The position numbers were made by a program, and so were the translations under genes. The notes beneath the pieces are model-generated. The model made no database searches. It was not told the origin of the DNA and worked only from the letters and a program-made list of their open reading frames with translations. Of a stretch of 64,000 nucleotides of DNA, positions 16,155 through 25,564 are shown in pieces (positions within the stretch are counted from its first letter, which is position 1; each line of letters starts with the position of its first letter). The DNA lies in the NCBI GenBank assembly GCA_910587715.1, contig CAJUMV010000004.1, forward strand, positions 1-64,000, in the 5' to 3' direction. The stretch comes from an uncultured Lachnospiraceae bacterium. GTDB taxonomy: Bacteria > Bacillota > Clostridia > Lachnospirales > Lachnospiraceae.

Positions 16155-17336
16155 CTATTTCTTCACGCCCTTCGCCCCTGACAGATTCGCACTCTGCAAA
16201 ATATTACTGTCGAAGGAAGTAAGCATATTCTGCTCCTCCCGCTCCCTCTTAAGCGCCAGCTTGACCATATCGTCCAGAAGCTCCGCGTAAGGCTTTCCCA
16301 GCGCCTCCCAGAGATAGAATGCCAGGGAGCCCGGAATGGGATTGATCTCGTTTACATACACCTGATCCGTATCCTTGTCAATCATAAAGTCAATCCGGGA
16401 CACGCCGTTACACCCAAGCGTCCGAAACGTTTTCACTGCCAATTCACGAATTTCCTCTCTCTTCTCAGGTGTCAGCTTCGCCGGCAGTTCCCTTTTCGCG
16501 GTTCTCATGCCCTCTGAGCCGCCTTTGCCGCCTGCCACATATTTATCTTCATAGCTCAGAATCTCATCGCTGGAAATCGGCTCCTCGCACTCGGAAGCCT
16601 GCGCTTCCTCGTAGTCTCCCAGAACCGCGCAGTTAATCTCCCGCAGATTCATAATCGCCCGCTCCACAAGCACCTTTGGACCAAAGGTAAAGGCGTACTC
16701 TAATGCCTCCCGCAGCTGTTCCCTGTCCTTTGCCACCTTGATTCCCACGCTGGAACCGAGATTGACAGGTTTCACAATAACGGGATAAGGAATTTTTTTC
16801 TCCACCTTTTCATAAGCTGCCTGCTCATCGCTCTCATATTCCTTCCCATACAGCGTCACGCAGTCCAAAACAGGAATATCGTTATCCTTAAGTACCGTTT
16901 TCATTACATACTTATCCATGGTGACCGCCGACGCCATCACATCGCATCCCGCAAAAGGAATATTGTAATGCCGCAGAAATCCCTGCAGAGAGCCATCCTC
17001 CACATTCGCGCCATGCACTACGGGAAACGCCACGTCAATCTGCGCCACCTCGGAACTGCCGAATTTCTTTTCCGGGTATTGAATCAACTTAACCCCATTT
17101 TTCTCGCCCATCAAAAAGACGCGGGTGCTCCTTTTCAACAGCTCCGGAATATTTCGGTAGTTAGCGATATCTGCAATCGCCTCACCCGTATAAAGCTCGT
17201 TTTCTTTCGTGATATAGATGGGCACCAAATCATATTTTTCTTTATTGAACGCATTGTACGCCTGTAAACCGGAAATTACGGAAACCTCATGCTCCACGCT
17301 CTTACCGCCGAAAAAAACTCCTACCCGAATTTTCAT
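16155..17336 (-). CDS. ddl: D-alanine--D-alanine ligase
   Basis: This ATP-grasp ligase makes the D-Ala-D-Ala dipeptide for peptidoglycan. The 393-residue protein starts VGVFFGGKSVEHEVSVISG and has FPVVHGANVEDGSLQGFL, ATP-binding YPVIVKPVNLGSSVG and the metal-binding RIDFMIDKDTDQVYVNEINP. The omega-loop reads SYEDKYVAGG, keeping the Tyr expected for D-Ala-D-Ala rather than D-lactate ligases. A Glu/Ser-rich insertion lies just before that loop. It follows the MurF gene by 123 bp on the same strand, so the dipeptide maker and its user are paired. Confidence 0.9.
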   Translation of the reverse strand: MKIRVGVFFGGKSVEHEVSVISGLQAYNAFNKEKYDLVPIYITKENELYTGEAIADIANYRNIPELLKRSTRVFLMGEKNGVKLIQYPEKKFGSSEVAQIDVAFPVVHGANVEDGSLQGFLRHYNIPFAGCDVMASAVTMDKYVMKTVLKDNDIPVLDCVTLYGKEYESDEQAAYEKVEKKIPYPVIVKPVNLGSSVGIKVAKDREQLREALEYAFTFGPKVLVERAIMNLREINCAVLGDYEEAQASECEEPISSDEILSYEDKYVAGGKGGSEGMRTAKRELPAKLTPEKREEIRELAVKTFRTLGCNGVSRIDFMIDKDTDQVYVNEINPIPGSLAFYLWEALGKPYAELLDDMVKLALKREREEQNMLTSFDSNILQSANLSGAKGVKK

Positions 17337-17459
17337 AATCGTTTATTGCCTCCTTATATCTTTAACGCTTTCCTTTTGCTTCTTCGCTCCTGCCACCTTA
17401 ACCGCACACAGATTGCGCTTTCTCAAACTGCTTTTTCATATATCTGCAAGGTTCTGTGC

Positions 17460-19091
17460 TTACCCATAGTTGTCAGGCAGATCGTTCTCGATTAAAATCA
17501 CCTTCTGCTTCACACCCGGAATCGCATTTACCATCCGAAATGCTTCCTGCAGATCATCCACCGGAATCATCCTGTTCGCCGGAAATCCGGCTTCCAAAAG
17601 CCCGTCCTGAATCGGCTTCGTCTGCTCCTTTCCGACAAGCACGGCATAGTCGCATTTGTCGGCGGCGTAGACGCCCACCTCTTTATTTTCATCATACTGC
17701 TTCTCCCCCAGCTCTACCATGCCCGGGGTCAGCAGAATGCGGAGTTCCTTAAACATTGCCAACGTATCCAGCGCCGCCTCAAAACCGTTTTTATTGGAAT
17801 TATAGGCATCATCCAGCAATATTCTGTCTCCCTGCTTCACAAGCTGCAGCCTGTGGGGAACGCTCTCCAGCTGTTTCACCGGATAAAGCAGCTTCTCCAT
17901 CGGAATCCCCAGCGTGTGCGCCACGGCGATGGCGCCCGCAATATTCTGCACATTATGGCTTCCCACCAGCTTCGTGTGAAATTCGTATTCCTTCCCGGAT
18001 TCATCCTTCATTTTGAAGGAAGAGCCCCTCGGGGAAACCGCGATATCATAAGCACGAAAATCCGCGTTCTCCGCGGTAATCCCATAGCTGATTACGTTTT
18101 TGCTTGTCTTTGCGTTCCTGATATACCCGTTGTCATAGTTGAGAAATACTTTTCCGGATGCGGGCACGGCATCCGCCAGCTCAAATTTGGTCGAAACAAT
18201 ATTTTCTATGGTATGAAAACTCTGCAGGTGCTGTGGTCCGATCGAGGTAATAATACCGTAATCCGGATGCACCAGATCGCATATCTCCTTGATATCCCCC
18301 ACTTCCCTCGCGCCCATCTCACAGATAAAAATCTCGTGAAAGGGTTTCATATTTTCCCGGATCGTCCGCACCACGCCGAGCGTCGTGTTATAGTTCCCCG
18401 GCGTATGCAGTACGTTATACTGTGTGGAAAGCAGTGCGCTCAGATAATACTTCACACTGGTTTTCCCGTAACTTCCCGTGACCCCGATGATTTTTAGCTC
18501 CGGCATCTCCCGCAGGATACGCGCGGCATCATTGATATAATACCGGTCAATCTTCTTTTCGAGCGGATGGTTAATCGCATTTGCCAATAAAATCAGAAAT
18601 GGCTGCAGAACAAACAAGAGCAGCAAAACCAGCTCTACATTTCTAAGCAGCGGGTGCTTCGGCAGCGGCAATACGCCCTGTGAGGTCAAAACCACGCCCA
18701 CGCCCGCCGTCATCCACAACCCGGGGAGCACAACCACCGCTGCGGCAAGGAGATATAAGATCGCCGTCGTTAAAAGCATCCGCTTCACGCGGGGCGTATA
18801 AACCAAAGGCTTCTTTGCTTTATGCGGTTTGTTGACCAACACGGTCATCACATTCATGAGACATGCTGCAATCAGACATCCCCTGTTCCCAACCGCCACA
18901 AGCGGAAGGGAAATCAGCGCATACAGGCATTTGCCGAGCAGCCTGCCCACATTGGTATGCACATGCATCCATTCCCCGTATTCCCTCGACTTGTAGGAAT
19001 TCTGCTGAAACATATGCATCAGATATAAAATATACCAGACTGCCCCCACCAGATAGGTGACGAGCCATATGCAAAAAAGTATTATATTCAT
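17460..19091 (-). CDS. murF: Membrane-anchored MurF-type ligase
   Basis: This Mur ligase adds D-Ala-D-Ala (or a related unit) to the UDP-MurNAc-peptide. About 185 N-terminal residues hold four or five hydrophobic segments, which common soluble MurF lacks, so it should sit on the inner face of the membrane. The catalytic part has GVTGSYGKTS (P-loop), ICEMGAREVGDI, LDDAYNSN and TPGMVELG. Total length is 543, against about 450 for ordinary MurF. Its ATG overlaps the stop of the PIN toxin gene (ATGA), so it is translated downstream of a toxin-antitoxin pair. The following gene is ddl. Confidence 0.85.
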   Translation of the reverse strand: MNIILFCIWLVTYLVGAVWYILYLMHMFQQNSYKSREYGEWMHVHTNVGRLLGKCLYALISLPLVAVGNRGCLIAACLMNVMTVLVNKPHKAKKPLVYTPRVKRMLLTTAILYLLAAAVVVLPGLWMTAGVGVVLTSQGVLPLPKHPLLRNVELVLLLLFVLQPFLILLANAINHPLEKKIDRYYINDAARILREMPELKIIGVTGSYGKTSVKYYLSALLSTQYNVLHTPGNYNTTLGVVRTIRENMKPFHEIFICEMGAREVGDIKEICDLVHPDYGIITSIGPQHLQSFHTIENIVSTKFELADAVPASGKVFLNYDNGYIRNAKTSKNVISYGITAENADFRAYDIAVSPRGSSFKMKDESGKEYEFHTKLVGSHNVQNIAGAIAVAHTLGIPMEKLLYPVKQLESVPHRLQLVKQGDRILLDDAYNSNKNGFEAALDTLAMFKELRILLTPGMVELGEKQYDENKEVGVYAADKCDYAVLVGKEQTKPIQDGLLEAGFPANRMIPVDDLQEAFRMVNAIPGVKQKVILIENDLPDNYG

Positions 19092-19516
19092 TCCTGCCTG
19101 TGATTCCTCTCTAAAAAATCCTTTGGCAAAATCGCTGTTATTTCCGAAGCACTATAGTCAGCTGCATTCCGCGTCACTATATATTCTGCTCCATATGCTT
19201 TTGCACATTCCGTCTGAAGGCAATCTTCAAAATCCGTAAAATCATCATTTTGAAGTCCCATCAGCAATTTGTTTTTATCTATCCCCTCTACATCAAAAAT
19301 GGTGCATAAATTAATCAGCATTTCCCGACGTTCTTCCGCATCATAATCTTTTCTTAAAATGAAAAACATATTAGTAATAGAATGGGCGGCAATACAACCT
19401 TTTGTATCTCCTTCTGTGCATGTTCGCACCACTTCCTTTGCCACTTCATAAAAAGGTTCTCTTGTCAAAAGATAATCTAACAATATGTTCGTATCAATCA
19501 AAATTCTATTTACCAT
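19088..19516 (-). CDS. PIN-domain toxin
   Basis: This is a 142-residue PIN-domain protein with RILIDTNILLDYLL at the start, DFEDCLQ in the middle and YIVTRNAADY near the end, which supply the acidic residues of the nuclease site. It overlaps its antitoxin by 11 bp and murF by 4 bp. It looks intact and is expected to be an RNase held inactive by the upstream antitoxin. It differs clearly from the PIN toxin at 2867-3274, so the two are not a recent duplication. Its place in a wall-synthesis operon is unusual. Confidence 0.8.
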   Translation of the reverse strand: MVNRILIDTNILLDYLLTREPFYEVAKEVVRTCTEGDTKGCIAAHSITNMFFILRKDYDAEERREMLINLCTIFDVEGIDKNKLLMGLQNDDFTDFEDCLQTECAKAYGAEYIVTRNAADYSASEITAILPKDFLERNHRQE

Positions 19517-19730
19517 ATTTTTCTTCCCTATAAGACGCTAATTCTGCATCATAATCGGTAACAGTGCCCTTTTTTCGTAACTGTTCCAATCTCATAAATG
19601 CCTCTTTCTTTCCTGCCTGTGTATCATTATATAGTCCGTTAACTCCCTGCATAATCTGCAAAATAAAACCTATTTTTTCTTCCGGCAGTTTTTCCAACTC
19701 TTTCATTGCCGTTTGCCGCAACACTGTCAT
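19506..19730 (-). CDS. Antitoxin of the PIN module
   Basis: This 74-residue protein starts MTVLRQTAMKELEKLPEEKIGFILQIM, the helical dimerisation region seen in small antitoxins paired with PIN toxins. The C-terminal half is charged (LEQLRKKGTVTDYDAELASYREEKYGK) and should bind the toxin. I start it at 19730, because GGAGG lies 7 nt upstream; the longer frame to 19862 runs into the hydrolase gene. It begins 31 bp after the alpha/beta hydrolase stop, so the module may share that gene's promoter. Confidence 0.7.
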   Translation of the reverse strand: MTVLRQTAMKELEKLPEEKIGFILQIMQGVNGLYNDTQAGKKEAFMRLEQLRKKGTVTDYDAELASYREEKYGK

Positions 19731-19761
19731 AACCGCACCTCCATCTTCATTTACACTGTGT

Positions 19762-20526
19762 TCAGCCAAAAAACACCTGCAGCGCCCCGTCCACCTTCGC
19801 GGGCTGCTCCGCGTAGGAGAAATGCCCCGCTCCCTCGCACACCACCAGTCCTGCGTCCGCAATCAGCTCCTCCATCCGTCTCGCGTCCTCTATGGGCGTG
19901 GCAGTATCCAAGTCGCCCCAGATGAGAAGCGTCGGGCACTTCACCATATGAATCAACGGTTCCAAATCCTCGTTGACCACCTTCACGAGCGTAGTCCGCA
20001 TCAGGGGCGTCGCGTTGTTATAGTCGGAGGAACCGCGTTTGCGGCGCATCTCCTCCACAGCATCCGGGTAGAGAAAGTGCATCACCTTCGTGCTCATAAA
20101 AGCCCTGCCGATCTTATAGCATCTGAGACTCACCTTCTGCCGGAAACTTTTTTTCGGCAGAATCCCGGCGCTGTCAATCAGTACGGCGCGCTCCACGGTA
20201 AAGGGCAGATTTTCTCTCGCATTCATCTTAAAAAATACCCTGCCGCCAAAGGAATGTACTACCACACTCAGTCTTTCTATCGGAAAAGAGGCAATAAACT
20301 TCAGTACAAAATCCACGTAATCGTCCACGCACCAAGGTTTCGGCGGCTCAGGCGTCTTCCCGAAGCCCGGCATATCAAGGGCAATCACCCGCCGTCCCCG
20401 TTTCAGCGTATCAATCACGCTCCGGTACAGGGTGATGTTAGCGCCCCAGCCGTGCAGCAAAAGTACGATTTCACCTTCGCCCTCGTCTATATAATTCACA
20501 GATATTCCATCTATCTTTTTGACCAT
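19762..20526 (-). CDS. Alpha/beta hydrolase
   Basis: This 254-residue protein has the alpha/beta hydrolase catalytic triad: nucleophile Ser in VVHSFGGRV, Asp in LIWGDLDTATP and His in GAGHFSYAEQP. The oxyanion loop is LLLHGWGAN near residue 25. Its substrate is unknown. It is the first gene of the wall operon with murF and ddl, so it may act on an envelope or cell-wall intermediate, an inference from context. GGGAG lies before the ATG. Confidence 0.8.
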   Translation of the reverse strand: MVKKIDGISVNYIDEGEGEIVLLLHGWGANITLYRSVIDTLKRGRRVIALDMPGFGKTPEPPKPWCVDDYVDFVLKFIASFPIERLSVVVHSFGGRVFFKMNARENLPFTVERAVLIDSAGILPKKSFRQKVSLRCYKIGRAFMSTKVMHFLYPDAVEEMRRKRGSSDYNNATPLMRTTLVKVVNEDLEPLIHMVKCPTLLIWGDLDTATPIEDARRMEELIADAGLVVCEGAGHFSYAEQPAKVDGALQVFFG

Positions 20527-20628
20527 AAAATCTCCCGCGCATCTGCATCCATATTCAGTCTATGCGCTATTTTATACCTATGTTCGCTCCCCGGCAAATA
20601 TGTTTTCGCGCCGAACGCATACATTTGT

Positions 20629-20657
20629 ATTGTACTGTATTCCCACCGTTCTATCAA
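20629..20657 (-). promoter_or_regulatory. Promoter of the hydrolase/TA/murF/ddl operon
   Basis: TTGATA and TACAAT have an exact 17-bp spacer, about 100 bp before the hydrolase start on the minus strand. Confidence 0.6.
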
Positions 20658-20711
20658 CCGAAAAATAGGCGGAACCGTGGCATTTTATCCTATCTTCATA
20701 AACTATGCCCA

Positions 20712-20813
20712 CTATTCCGCCATATAATCCGCATAATCCGTCTCACTGGCAAATAACATGTACGTCCCGTTCACATATCCCATATAACCGCTCTCCACCG
20801 AATAACCCTTCAT
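20712..20813 (-). CDS. 33-residue small protein
   Basis: The frame begins MKGYSVESGYMGYVNGTYML and ends in an acidic, aromatic tail (DYADYMAE). It has AAAGGAGG before the ATG, its own promoter and a clean stop, so it looks like a real gene despite its size. It is rich in Tyr, Gly and Met, has no membrane segment and no cysteine. I do not recognise a described function. It lies just downstream of a small XRE-type regulator on the same strand, with an inverted repeat in its promoter that the regulator could bind. Confidence 0.65.
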   Translation of the reverse strand: MKGYSVESGYMGYVNGTYMLFASETDYADYMAE

Positions 20814-20884
20814 AAATATATCCTCCTTTCAGTCTCGGTTCGCCGATTGAATTAACGAACTTATGTTCTGAAAAGAGGATACCA

Positions 20885-20912
20885 TTTATAAAGTCCTATA
20901 TTTGGGACTCAA
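20885..20912 (-). promoter_or_regulatory. Promoter with inverted repeat before the 33-residue protein
   Basis: TTGAGT and TATAAA are 16 bp apart. The inverted repeat AGTCC-N8-GGACT (20892-20909) fills the spacer and overlaps the -35 box, the usual place for a repressor. Confidence 0.55.
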
Positions 20913-20933
20913 AATTCTATTTGCCAAAATTAT

Positions 20934-21176
20934 TTAATCCGGCTCTGTATATCGGATAATATCTCCCGGGGTGCACTCCAGAACAAAACAAATGCGCGCC
21001 AGCACATCCGCATCTATTTTTTCCACATGCCCATTGTACCATTTATCAATCACCTCAAACCGGGCATTGATCGATCTTGCCAGCATATTCCTGTTGATAC
21101 ACTTCTCATCCATATATGTCTTAATATCTATCGTAATGTTTCCATACTGATTCATCGTAAACAAACTGTTTTTCAT
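20934..21176 (-). CDS. Small XRE/Cro-type regulator
   Basis: This protein of about 80 residues has a Cro/C1-type helix-turn-helix: IDIKTYMDEKCINRNMLARSIN, then FEVIDKWYNG and DADVLARICFVLECTPGDIIRY. The closing segment is the standard end of this small-regulator class. I start it at the ATG 21176 with AGAGG 8 nt upstream; a GTG at 21185 would add three residues. It may control the adjacent 33-residue protein through the inverted repeat at 20892-20909. Confidence 0.75.
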   Translation of the reverse strand: MKNSLFTMNQYGNITIDIKTYMDEKCINRNMLARSINARFEVIDKWYNGHVEKIDADVLARICFVLECTPGDIIRYTEPD

Positions 21177-21298
21177 GGCAGACACCTCTGCTTATATCCT
21201 ATCTGAAAAGTAACTTTTTGACGAATCCCATGTATAAAGCCACTATATAAATAGTAATTTCGGAATCTAAAGCAAAACACCAAAGAGGAGACGCCGCG

Positions 21299-22754
21299 TT
21301 GCTGTCAGTCATACTGAGCTGGATCTATATTTTACTGATATGTGTGCCGATCGGTCTGGGAACGCTTTGCCTGCTCGAGCACAAAGCCTTCTCCCTGAGC
21401 AGCTGCATCATGACAGGCATCGTCGCGATCACTGTCTATGCCGAATTTGCCAGCATCTTTGTGAAAATAGGCTGTTTTACCCACATGGCGCTTCTGCTTG
21501 CAGCTCTTGTGAGCGGATATATCAATAGAAAAGAAATCCGGCTGCTCTGGCGCCGTATTCAGTCTCAAATGGCTGCTTGGCTATTCCCTGCACACGACGA
21601 CCGGATTACTGGAAACATGTATGTGCCTGTACGCGTTTCGTGGACTGACAGATTTTAAGCGGCACAAAAACCATACCGCGGATATGATGAGAATCGGCAT
21701 TTTACTGTATGCGCTGATCAACATAACCCGCAGCATGTCGCCCGCGACAGACTATGCGTCCATGTATTTTGCCCTGTATATCATTACCGCATGGTGTGAA
21801 AATTTTTGGGAAAGGCAGTCGTCCGTAACCGTATATTCTCTGCTGTCCGTTGCAGCGGTGTTTGCAGCCACGCTTAAGTTTTCCTCGTGTCTGCTTATTC
21901 TGCTTGCCGTTTATCCCGCATTTTACCTGATCCGCGGGAAAAAATGGCGTGAGATCGCGCGCTGGACAATTTGCGGCTGTATGGTCTTATTCCCTTTTCT
22001 CGTCAGAAATTATTATATTTCCGGATGGCTCCTTTATCCGTTTGACAGCATCGACATTTTCCAAACCGTATGGAAAGTGCCGAAAGAATATCTTGTACAT
22101 GACGCGAATCAGATCAAAGTCTGGGGACGCTGTCTGTATGATGTGGACAAAGTAAACCTGTCGGTCAAACAGTGGCTGCCCGTCTGGTGGAATCATCAGG
22201 TCGGATACGAAAAAATGTTTCTCGTGGCTGTGATATTGGGATTGCTTCTGCAGCTCGTGATCGTACTTGATAAAATGATGAAAAGGGAAAAACTTCAACC
22301 GCCGCTCATCGTCCTTCACACTGCCATCTGGGGAAATATCGCCGTGTGGTTTTTCATGGCGCCCTTTATCCGATACGGACTGGCGTTTCTAATCGCTGTA
22401 ATCATGATTGCCTTCGGGGAATATCTCAGCAGAGAAAAAAAGAAATTTTACGGGATCGTGACGGGAACGCTCGCCTTCTGCATCCTTGTTCTCGTCAGTC
22501 ATTACGGCGACCAATACATCATAGATATCGGCGTCTTTACAAAATACAGCCTGACCGACCCTTATTATATCCGTCAGAAAGATTATGATGACTGCCGGAT
22601 GGACAGCATAGAAATCAACGGGAACCCCATCTATTTTTCAACAGAGGAAGAAATCAACAGCTGCCACGTTTTTCCGGGAACGTGTTATAAGCACATGCTA
22701 GAGCGGAGTACGCTGATTGGAGACAGAATTGAGGATGGGTTTTGCGCAAAATAA
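21299..22754 (+). pseudogene. Decayed polytopic membrane protein gene
   Basis: Two overlapping frames appear to be pieces of one gene. The first (21299-21658, TTG start with AGAGGAG) codes for the N-terminal three membrane helices. The second (21621-22754) codes for many more helices and a soluble C-terminal tail. Together they resemble the large membrane proteins of surface-polysaccharide or glycosyltransferase-like families, but the central extracytoplasmic region one would expect between them is missing. A frame change and internal deletion near 21600-21660 would explain this. I cannot exclude two small real genes. Confidence 0.5.
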
Positions 22755-22800
22755 GGCAGAAGCGCTTTTGCAGCTCCCGCCTTAACTATACCGCATTATT

Positions 22801-23328
22801 TTACACCGACGCCGACACCTTCGTCCCCGTATCCTCCGACTGCTTCACTTCCCCCGTGCTCGAGTAAAACACAGGCTCCAAATCCGCTTTCGGCTTCTGG
22901 GAGGCATCCGTCTCCACATCTGTCCCCTCCGCATCCGTCTCGGCAGTCTGGGTATTCTCTTTCAGAAGAACCTTACCGTCCTCACTGATTTCCACTGTGT
23001 CCACAGGTTTGTTATCCTGCTTTTCCTGCCTCGCTTCCTCCAGCTTCTTCTGCTGTTCCTCGCGCTCCTCCCTGCGGTTTTTAATCATCTCCTCGCGCTG
23101 TTCTTCCGCAATCCTCCGGGTTTCCTCCACATCCTTCTTCATTCCCTCGTCGGCTACTTCCTTATACTCGTATGCGTCTTCCTCGCACTCATTCATATAG
23201 CCCATGGCACGCTTCATCATTTCCGTGTCACCCTTGCGTCTCGCTTCCTTAAAAACCCGAAACGGGGTATTCATCAGCTCCATATTCGTCCTTGCCCCGA
23301 TTAAACCCTCCATTGTCTTTGTGTGCAT
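22801..23328 (-). CDS. Coiled-coil hypothetical protein
   Basis: I do not recognise a function. The 175-residue protein is highly charged: residues about 55-110 are a long Glu/Arg/Lys-rich coiled coil (EETRRIAEEQREEMIKNRRE), and the tail is acidic and Thr-rich. There is no signal peptide or membrane segment. The start has AAAAGGAGG upstream. It stands alone, convergent with the decayed membrane protein and 79 bp from the AgrC-like kinase on the same strand. Confidence 0.65.
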   Translation of the reverse strand: MHTKTMEGLIGARTNMELMNTPFRVFKEARRKGDTEMMKRAMGYMNECEEDAYEYKEVADEGMKKDVEETRRIAEEQREEMIKNRREEREEQQKKLEEARQEKQDNKPVDTVEISEDGKVLLKENTQTAETDAEGTDVETDASQKPKADLEPVFYSSTGEVKQSEDTGTKVSASV

Positions 23329-23407
23329 AGTCGTCCTCCTTTTCTGTCAAAAAAATATGTCTATTCTCTGTTTCGACACTGCACACCCCCCTTTTTAGCA
23401 TCCTGTC

Positions 23408-24571
23408 TCAAACAACCCGTTCCATGTCATATGCGGTCTCCCCGAGCGGCAAAAGCACCGATATATCGAAAACACCGTTCTGTGCTTCCGTGTGCATAAC
23501 GCCGTCGTATCCGCGCACTACATCCCTCACATTTAACAGACCGATTCCCTGTCTGTTATCTTTTTCCGGAATTTTGCCACCTGACTTTTCATCCGCATTC
23601 ATACTGTTTTTTACTTCCAACAGAAAACATTTCTTGACCATCCCCGCCTGCACACGGATAAAAGGCTTTGCATTCTGCCCGGCATTCGCCCGCTGTAATC
23701 TCTCACATGCCGCCACCGCATTGTCCAATAGATTCCCAAACAGGACGCACAGATCAAACTCGTTCATACCACACTGCTTCGGTATCCGCACATCGCATTC
23801 CCAATCGATCCCCCGATTTTCCGCCATCTTCCGTTTCTGGCTCAAAAGCGCATCCACCGCCCTGTTTCCCGTCGCTTCCTCATTCGCTCCAAGCTGTGCG
23901 GTGTCCTCCATCTTTTTCAGGTAATCCCCCATCTTTTCCCACGCCTGCTCCTCCCACAGTCCGCTGAGTGCAAGCACATGGTTTTTCAGGTCATGCCGCA
24001 GCCGCTCCATCTGACTATACTGCTCCTCCATCATTTGATAAACTGCCGCCTGCGCCTGATACTGTCCCGCCTTCTTCTGCTCCACATAAACCCGCTCCAT
24101 GCCGAATACATACGCCCCCACTGCAAACAGGGATAACGCCGACAAAACGCTCCACCCCACATAACTGAATATCTGGTCATAATACAGTCCCATATTACCG
24201 CCACTTCTGAAGAGAATACCATGGCTCGCACCCCAATCCGCCACACAAATCACAACCGCTATTACAAGCAGCGGAATGATAAGTACCGCATACCATCTCC
24301 CCGGCTTTCCCTGAAAGATAACGCGAAGCCGCTTTCCCATCCCGCATACCGCAATAACCCCGGCTGCCAGACTAAACCATTCAATCAGCGATATTTCCGA
24401 CTCCTCCAAAATGGGAACCGCCACATGCCCCGCCGTATGCTTCCAGATTAACAGCAGACAGGAAGAAAGAGAGTCAAAAAACATATTCGCCAGCCACACC
24501 AGCACAAGCACGGTGATCAGCATAGATGCCGCCCGCATTGGTTTTTCTGTTTGTCCTTTATCAGACATCAC
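23408..24571 (-). CDS. AgrC/GHKL-type sensor histidine kinase
   Basis: This 387-residue kinase has about four N-terminal membrane segments (to about residue 170). The phospho-acceptor region is RLRHDLKNHVLALSGL, typical of peptide-sensing HPK10 (AgrC/ComD) kinases, and is followed by a GHKL ATP-binding domain with NLLDNAVAACERL and GIGLLNVRDVVRGYDG. It probably senses a small peptide or membrane signal and phosphorylates the LytTR regulator encoded directly upstream, whose stop overlaps its start (ATGA). No autoinducer peptide gene was seen nearby. Confidence 0.85.
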   Translation of the reverse strand: MMSDKGQTEKPMRAASMLITVLVLVWLANMFFDSLSSCLLLIWKHTAGHVAVPILEESEISLIEWFSLAAGVIAVCGMGKRLRVIFQGKPGRWYAVLIIPLLVIAVVICVADWGASHGILFRSGGNMGLYYDQIFSYVGWSVLSALSLFAVGAYVFGMERVYVEQKKAGQYQAQAAVYQMMEEQYSQMERLRHDLKNHVLALSGLWEEQAWEKMGDYLKKMEDTAQLGANEEATGNRAVDALLSQKRKMAENRGIDWECDVRIPKQCGMNEFDLCVLFGNLLDNAVAACERLQRANAGQNAKPFIRVQAGMVKKCFLLEVKNSMNADEKSGGKIPEKDNRQGIGLLNVRDVVRGYDGVMHTEAQNGVFDISVLLPLGETAYDMERVV

Positions 24572-25284
24572 ACACTTCCCCCTTTCTCCCGCATGTACTT
24601 AAGGATTTCTTCGCAAAACGCTTCGTACCGCCTCTTGGCTATGGCAATCCGCTCCCCGTTATCAAGTACGAGTTCTTGCCGATTATACACGTCCACATAT
24701 TTTAAATTGACAAGATAACTTTTGTGACAGCGGAAAAATCCCTTTCCCTGCAGCTCTTTTTCCAGAATGCCAATCTGCTCATAATAGCTGAAAACGCCGC
24801 CCGTTCCGTGGGCGTCAATCATTCTTCCCCGAATTTCAAAAAAATAAATATCGTCCAAAAACAATTTTTTCTGCTGCCTGTCCCTGCTGACAATAATAAA
24901 TGCCTGTGAGCGCTCTTTCGTTTTGCGGACGGCTTTCTGCAGTACCCTCTTCAACTTTTTGTCCTCAATCGGCTTTAACAGGTACTGAAACGCCTCCACG
25001 TCATAAGCGTCAAACACATAGTCCCGGCTGGCGGAAATAAAGACAAGCAGCTTATCATATGCCTTTTCCCTGACAAGCTGTGCCGTCCGCATACCGTCCA
25101 TACCGCCCATGATAATATCCAGAAAAATGATGTCGAAGGTTTCCGGCGACTGCAATAATTCCTGCCCGCTGTAAAACTGCCGTATCGTGCAGGGCACTTT
25201 CATTTCATCCAAAATCCCTCTGATTGTTCCTGCTATTTTTACGCACGCCATGACTTCGTCGTCGCATACCGCAATCCACAACAT
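24568..25284 (-). CDS. LytTR-family response regulator
   Basis: This 238-residue protein starts MLWIAVCDDEVMACVKI, a receiver domain with IIFLDIIMGGMDG (phospho-acceptor Asp) and VFISASRDYVFDAYDVEAF. The C-terminal LytTR DNA-binding domain runs from about residue 135, with FFRCHKSYLVNLKYV and ERIAIAKRRYEAF. I start it at 25284, where AAAGGAG lies 8 nt upstream; the frame extends to 25440 without a signal. It is the partner of the AgrC-type kinase that follows. Targets are unknown. Confidence 0.88.
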   Translation of the reverse strand: MLWIAVCDDEVMACVKIAGTIRGILDEMKVPCTIRQFYSGQELLQSPETFDIIFLDIIMGGMDGMRTAQLVREKAYDKLLVFISASRDYVFDAYDVEAFQYLLKPIEDKKLKRVLQKAVRKTKERSQAFIIVSRDRQQKKLFLDDIYFFEIRGRMIDAHGTGGVFSYYEQIGILEKELQGKGFFRCHKSYLVNLKYVDVYNRQELVLDNGERIAIAKRRYEAFCEEILKYMREKGGSV

Positions 25285-25494
25285 GTTACGCTCTCCTTTA
25301 CCCGCGCTTATCTTTTTACTTTCAACGCAGAAATCCGCCGCTTTGCATCTGCCGCGCTGCGCACTCTCTGCCTTTTCATTTATATATATCGGCTTGAAGT
25401 ATGACGCGCTTTCTATCATGTCATAAACGGCGCTTTCCATGCAATGAACGTCGATTGTCCGTCATCCATCTTCCACAGATTTCTTAAATCAAAG

Positions 25495-25554
25495 AAAAAA
25501 CGGCTTTGACACACCAAGTCTTTCCCAACTCGATCATGTCAAAACCGGCTTTCC
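25495..25554 (-). terminator. Terminator of the amylosucrase-like gene
   Basis: On the minus strand an 11-bp stem with one G-U pair (GCCGGTTTTGACA paired with TGTCAAAGCCG, allowing one bulge) is followed by TTTTTT, 11 bp after the stop. Confidence 0.65.
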
Positions 25555-25564
25555 TATGATTCTC

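Noticed and set aside
16155..17336. Vancomycin-type D-Ala-D-Lac ligase
   Set aside because: The omega-loop keeps the Tyr (SYEDKY) of D-Ala-D-Ala ligases, and no vanH or vanX partner is present.
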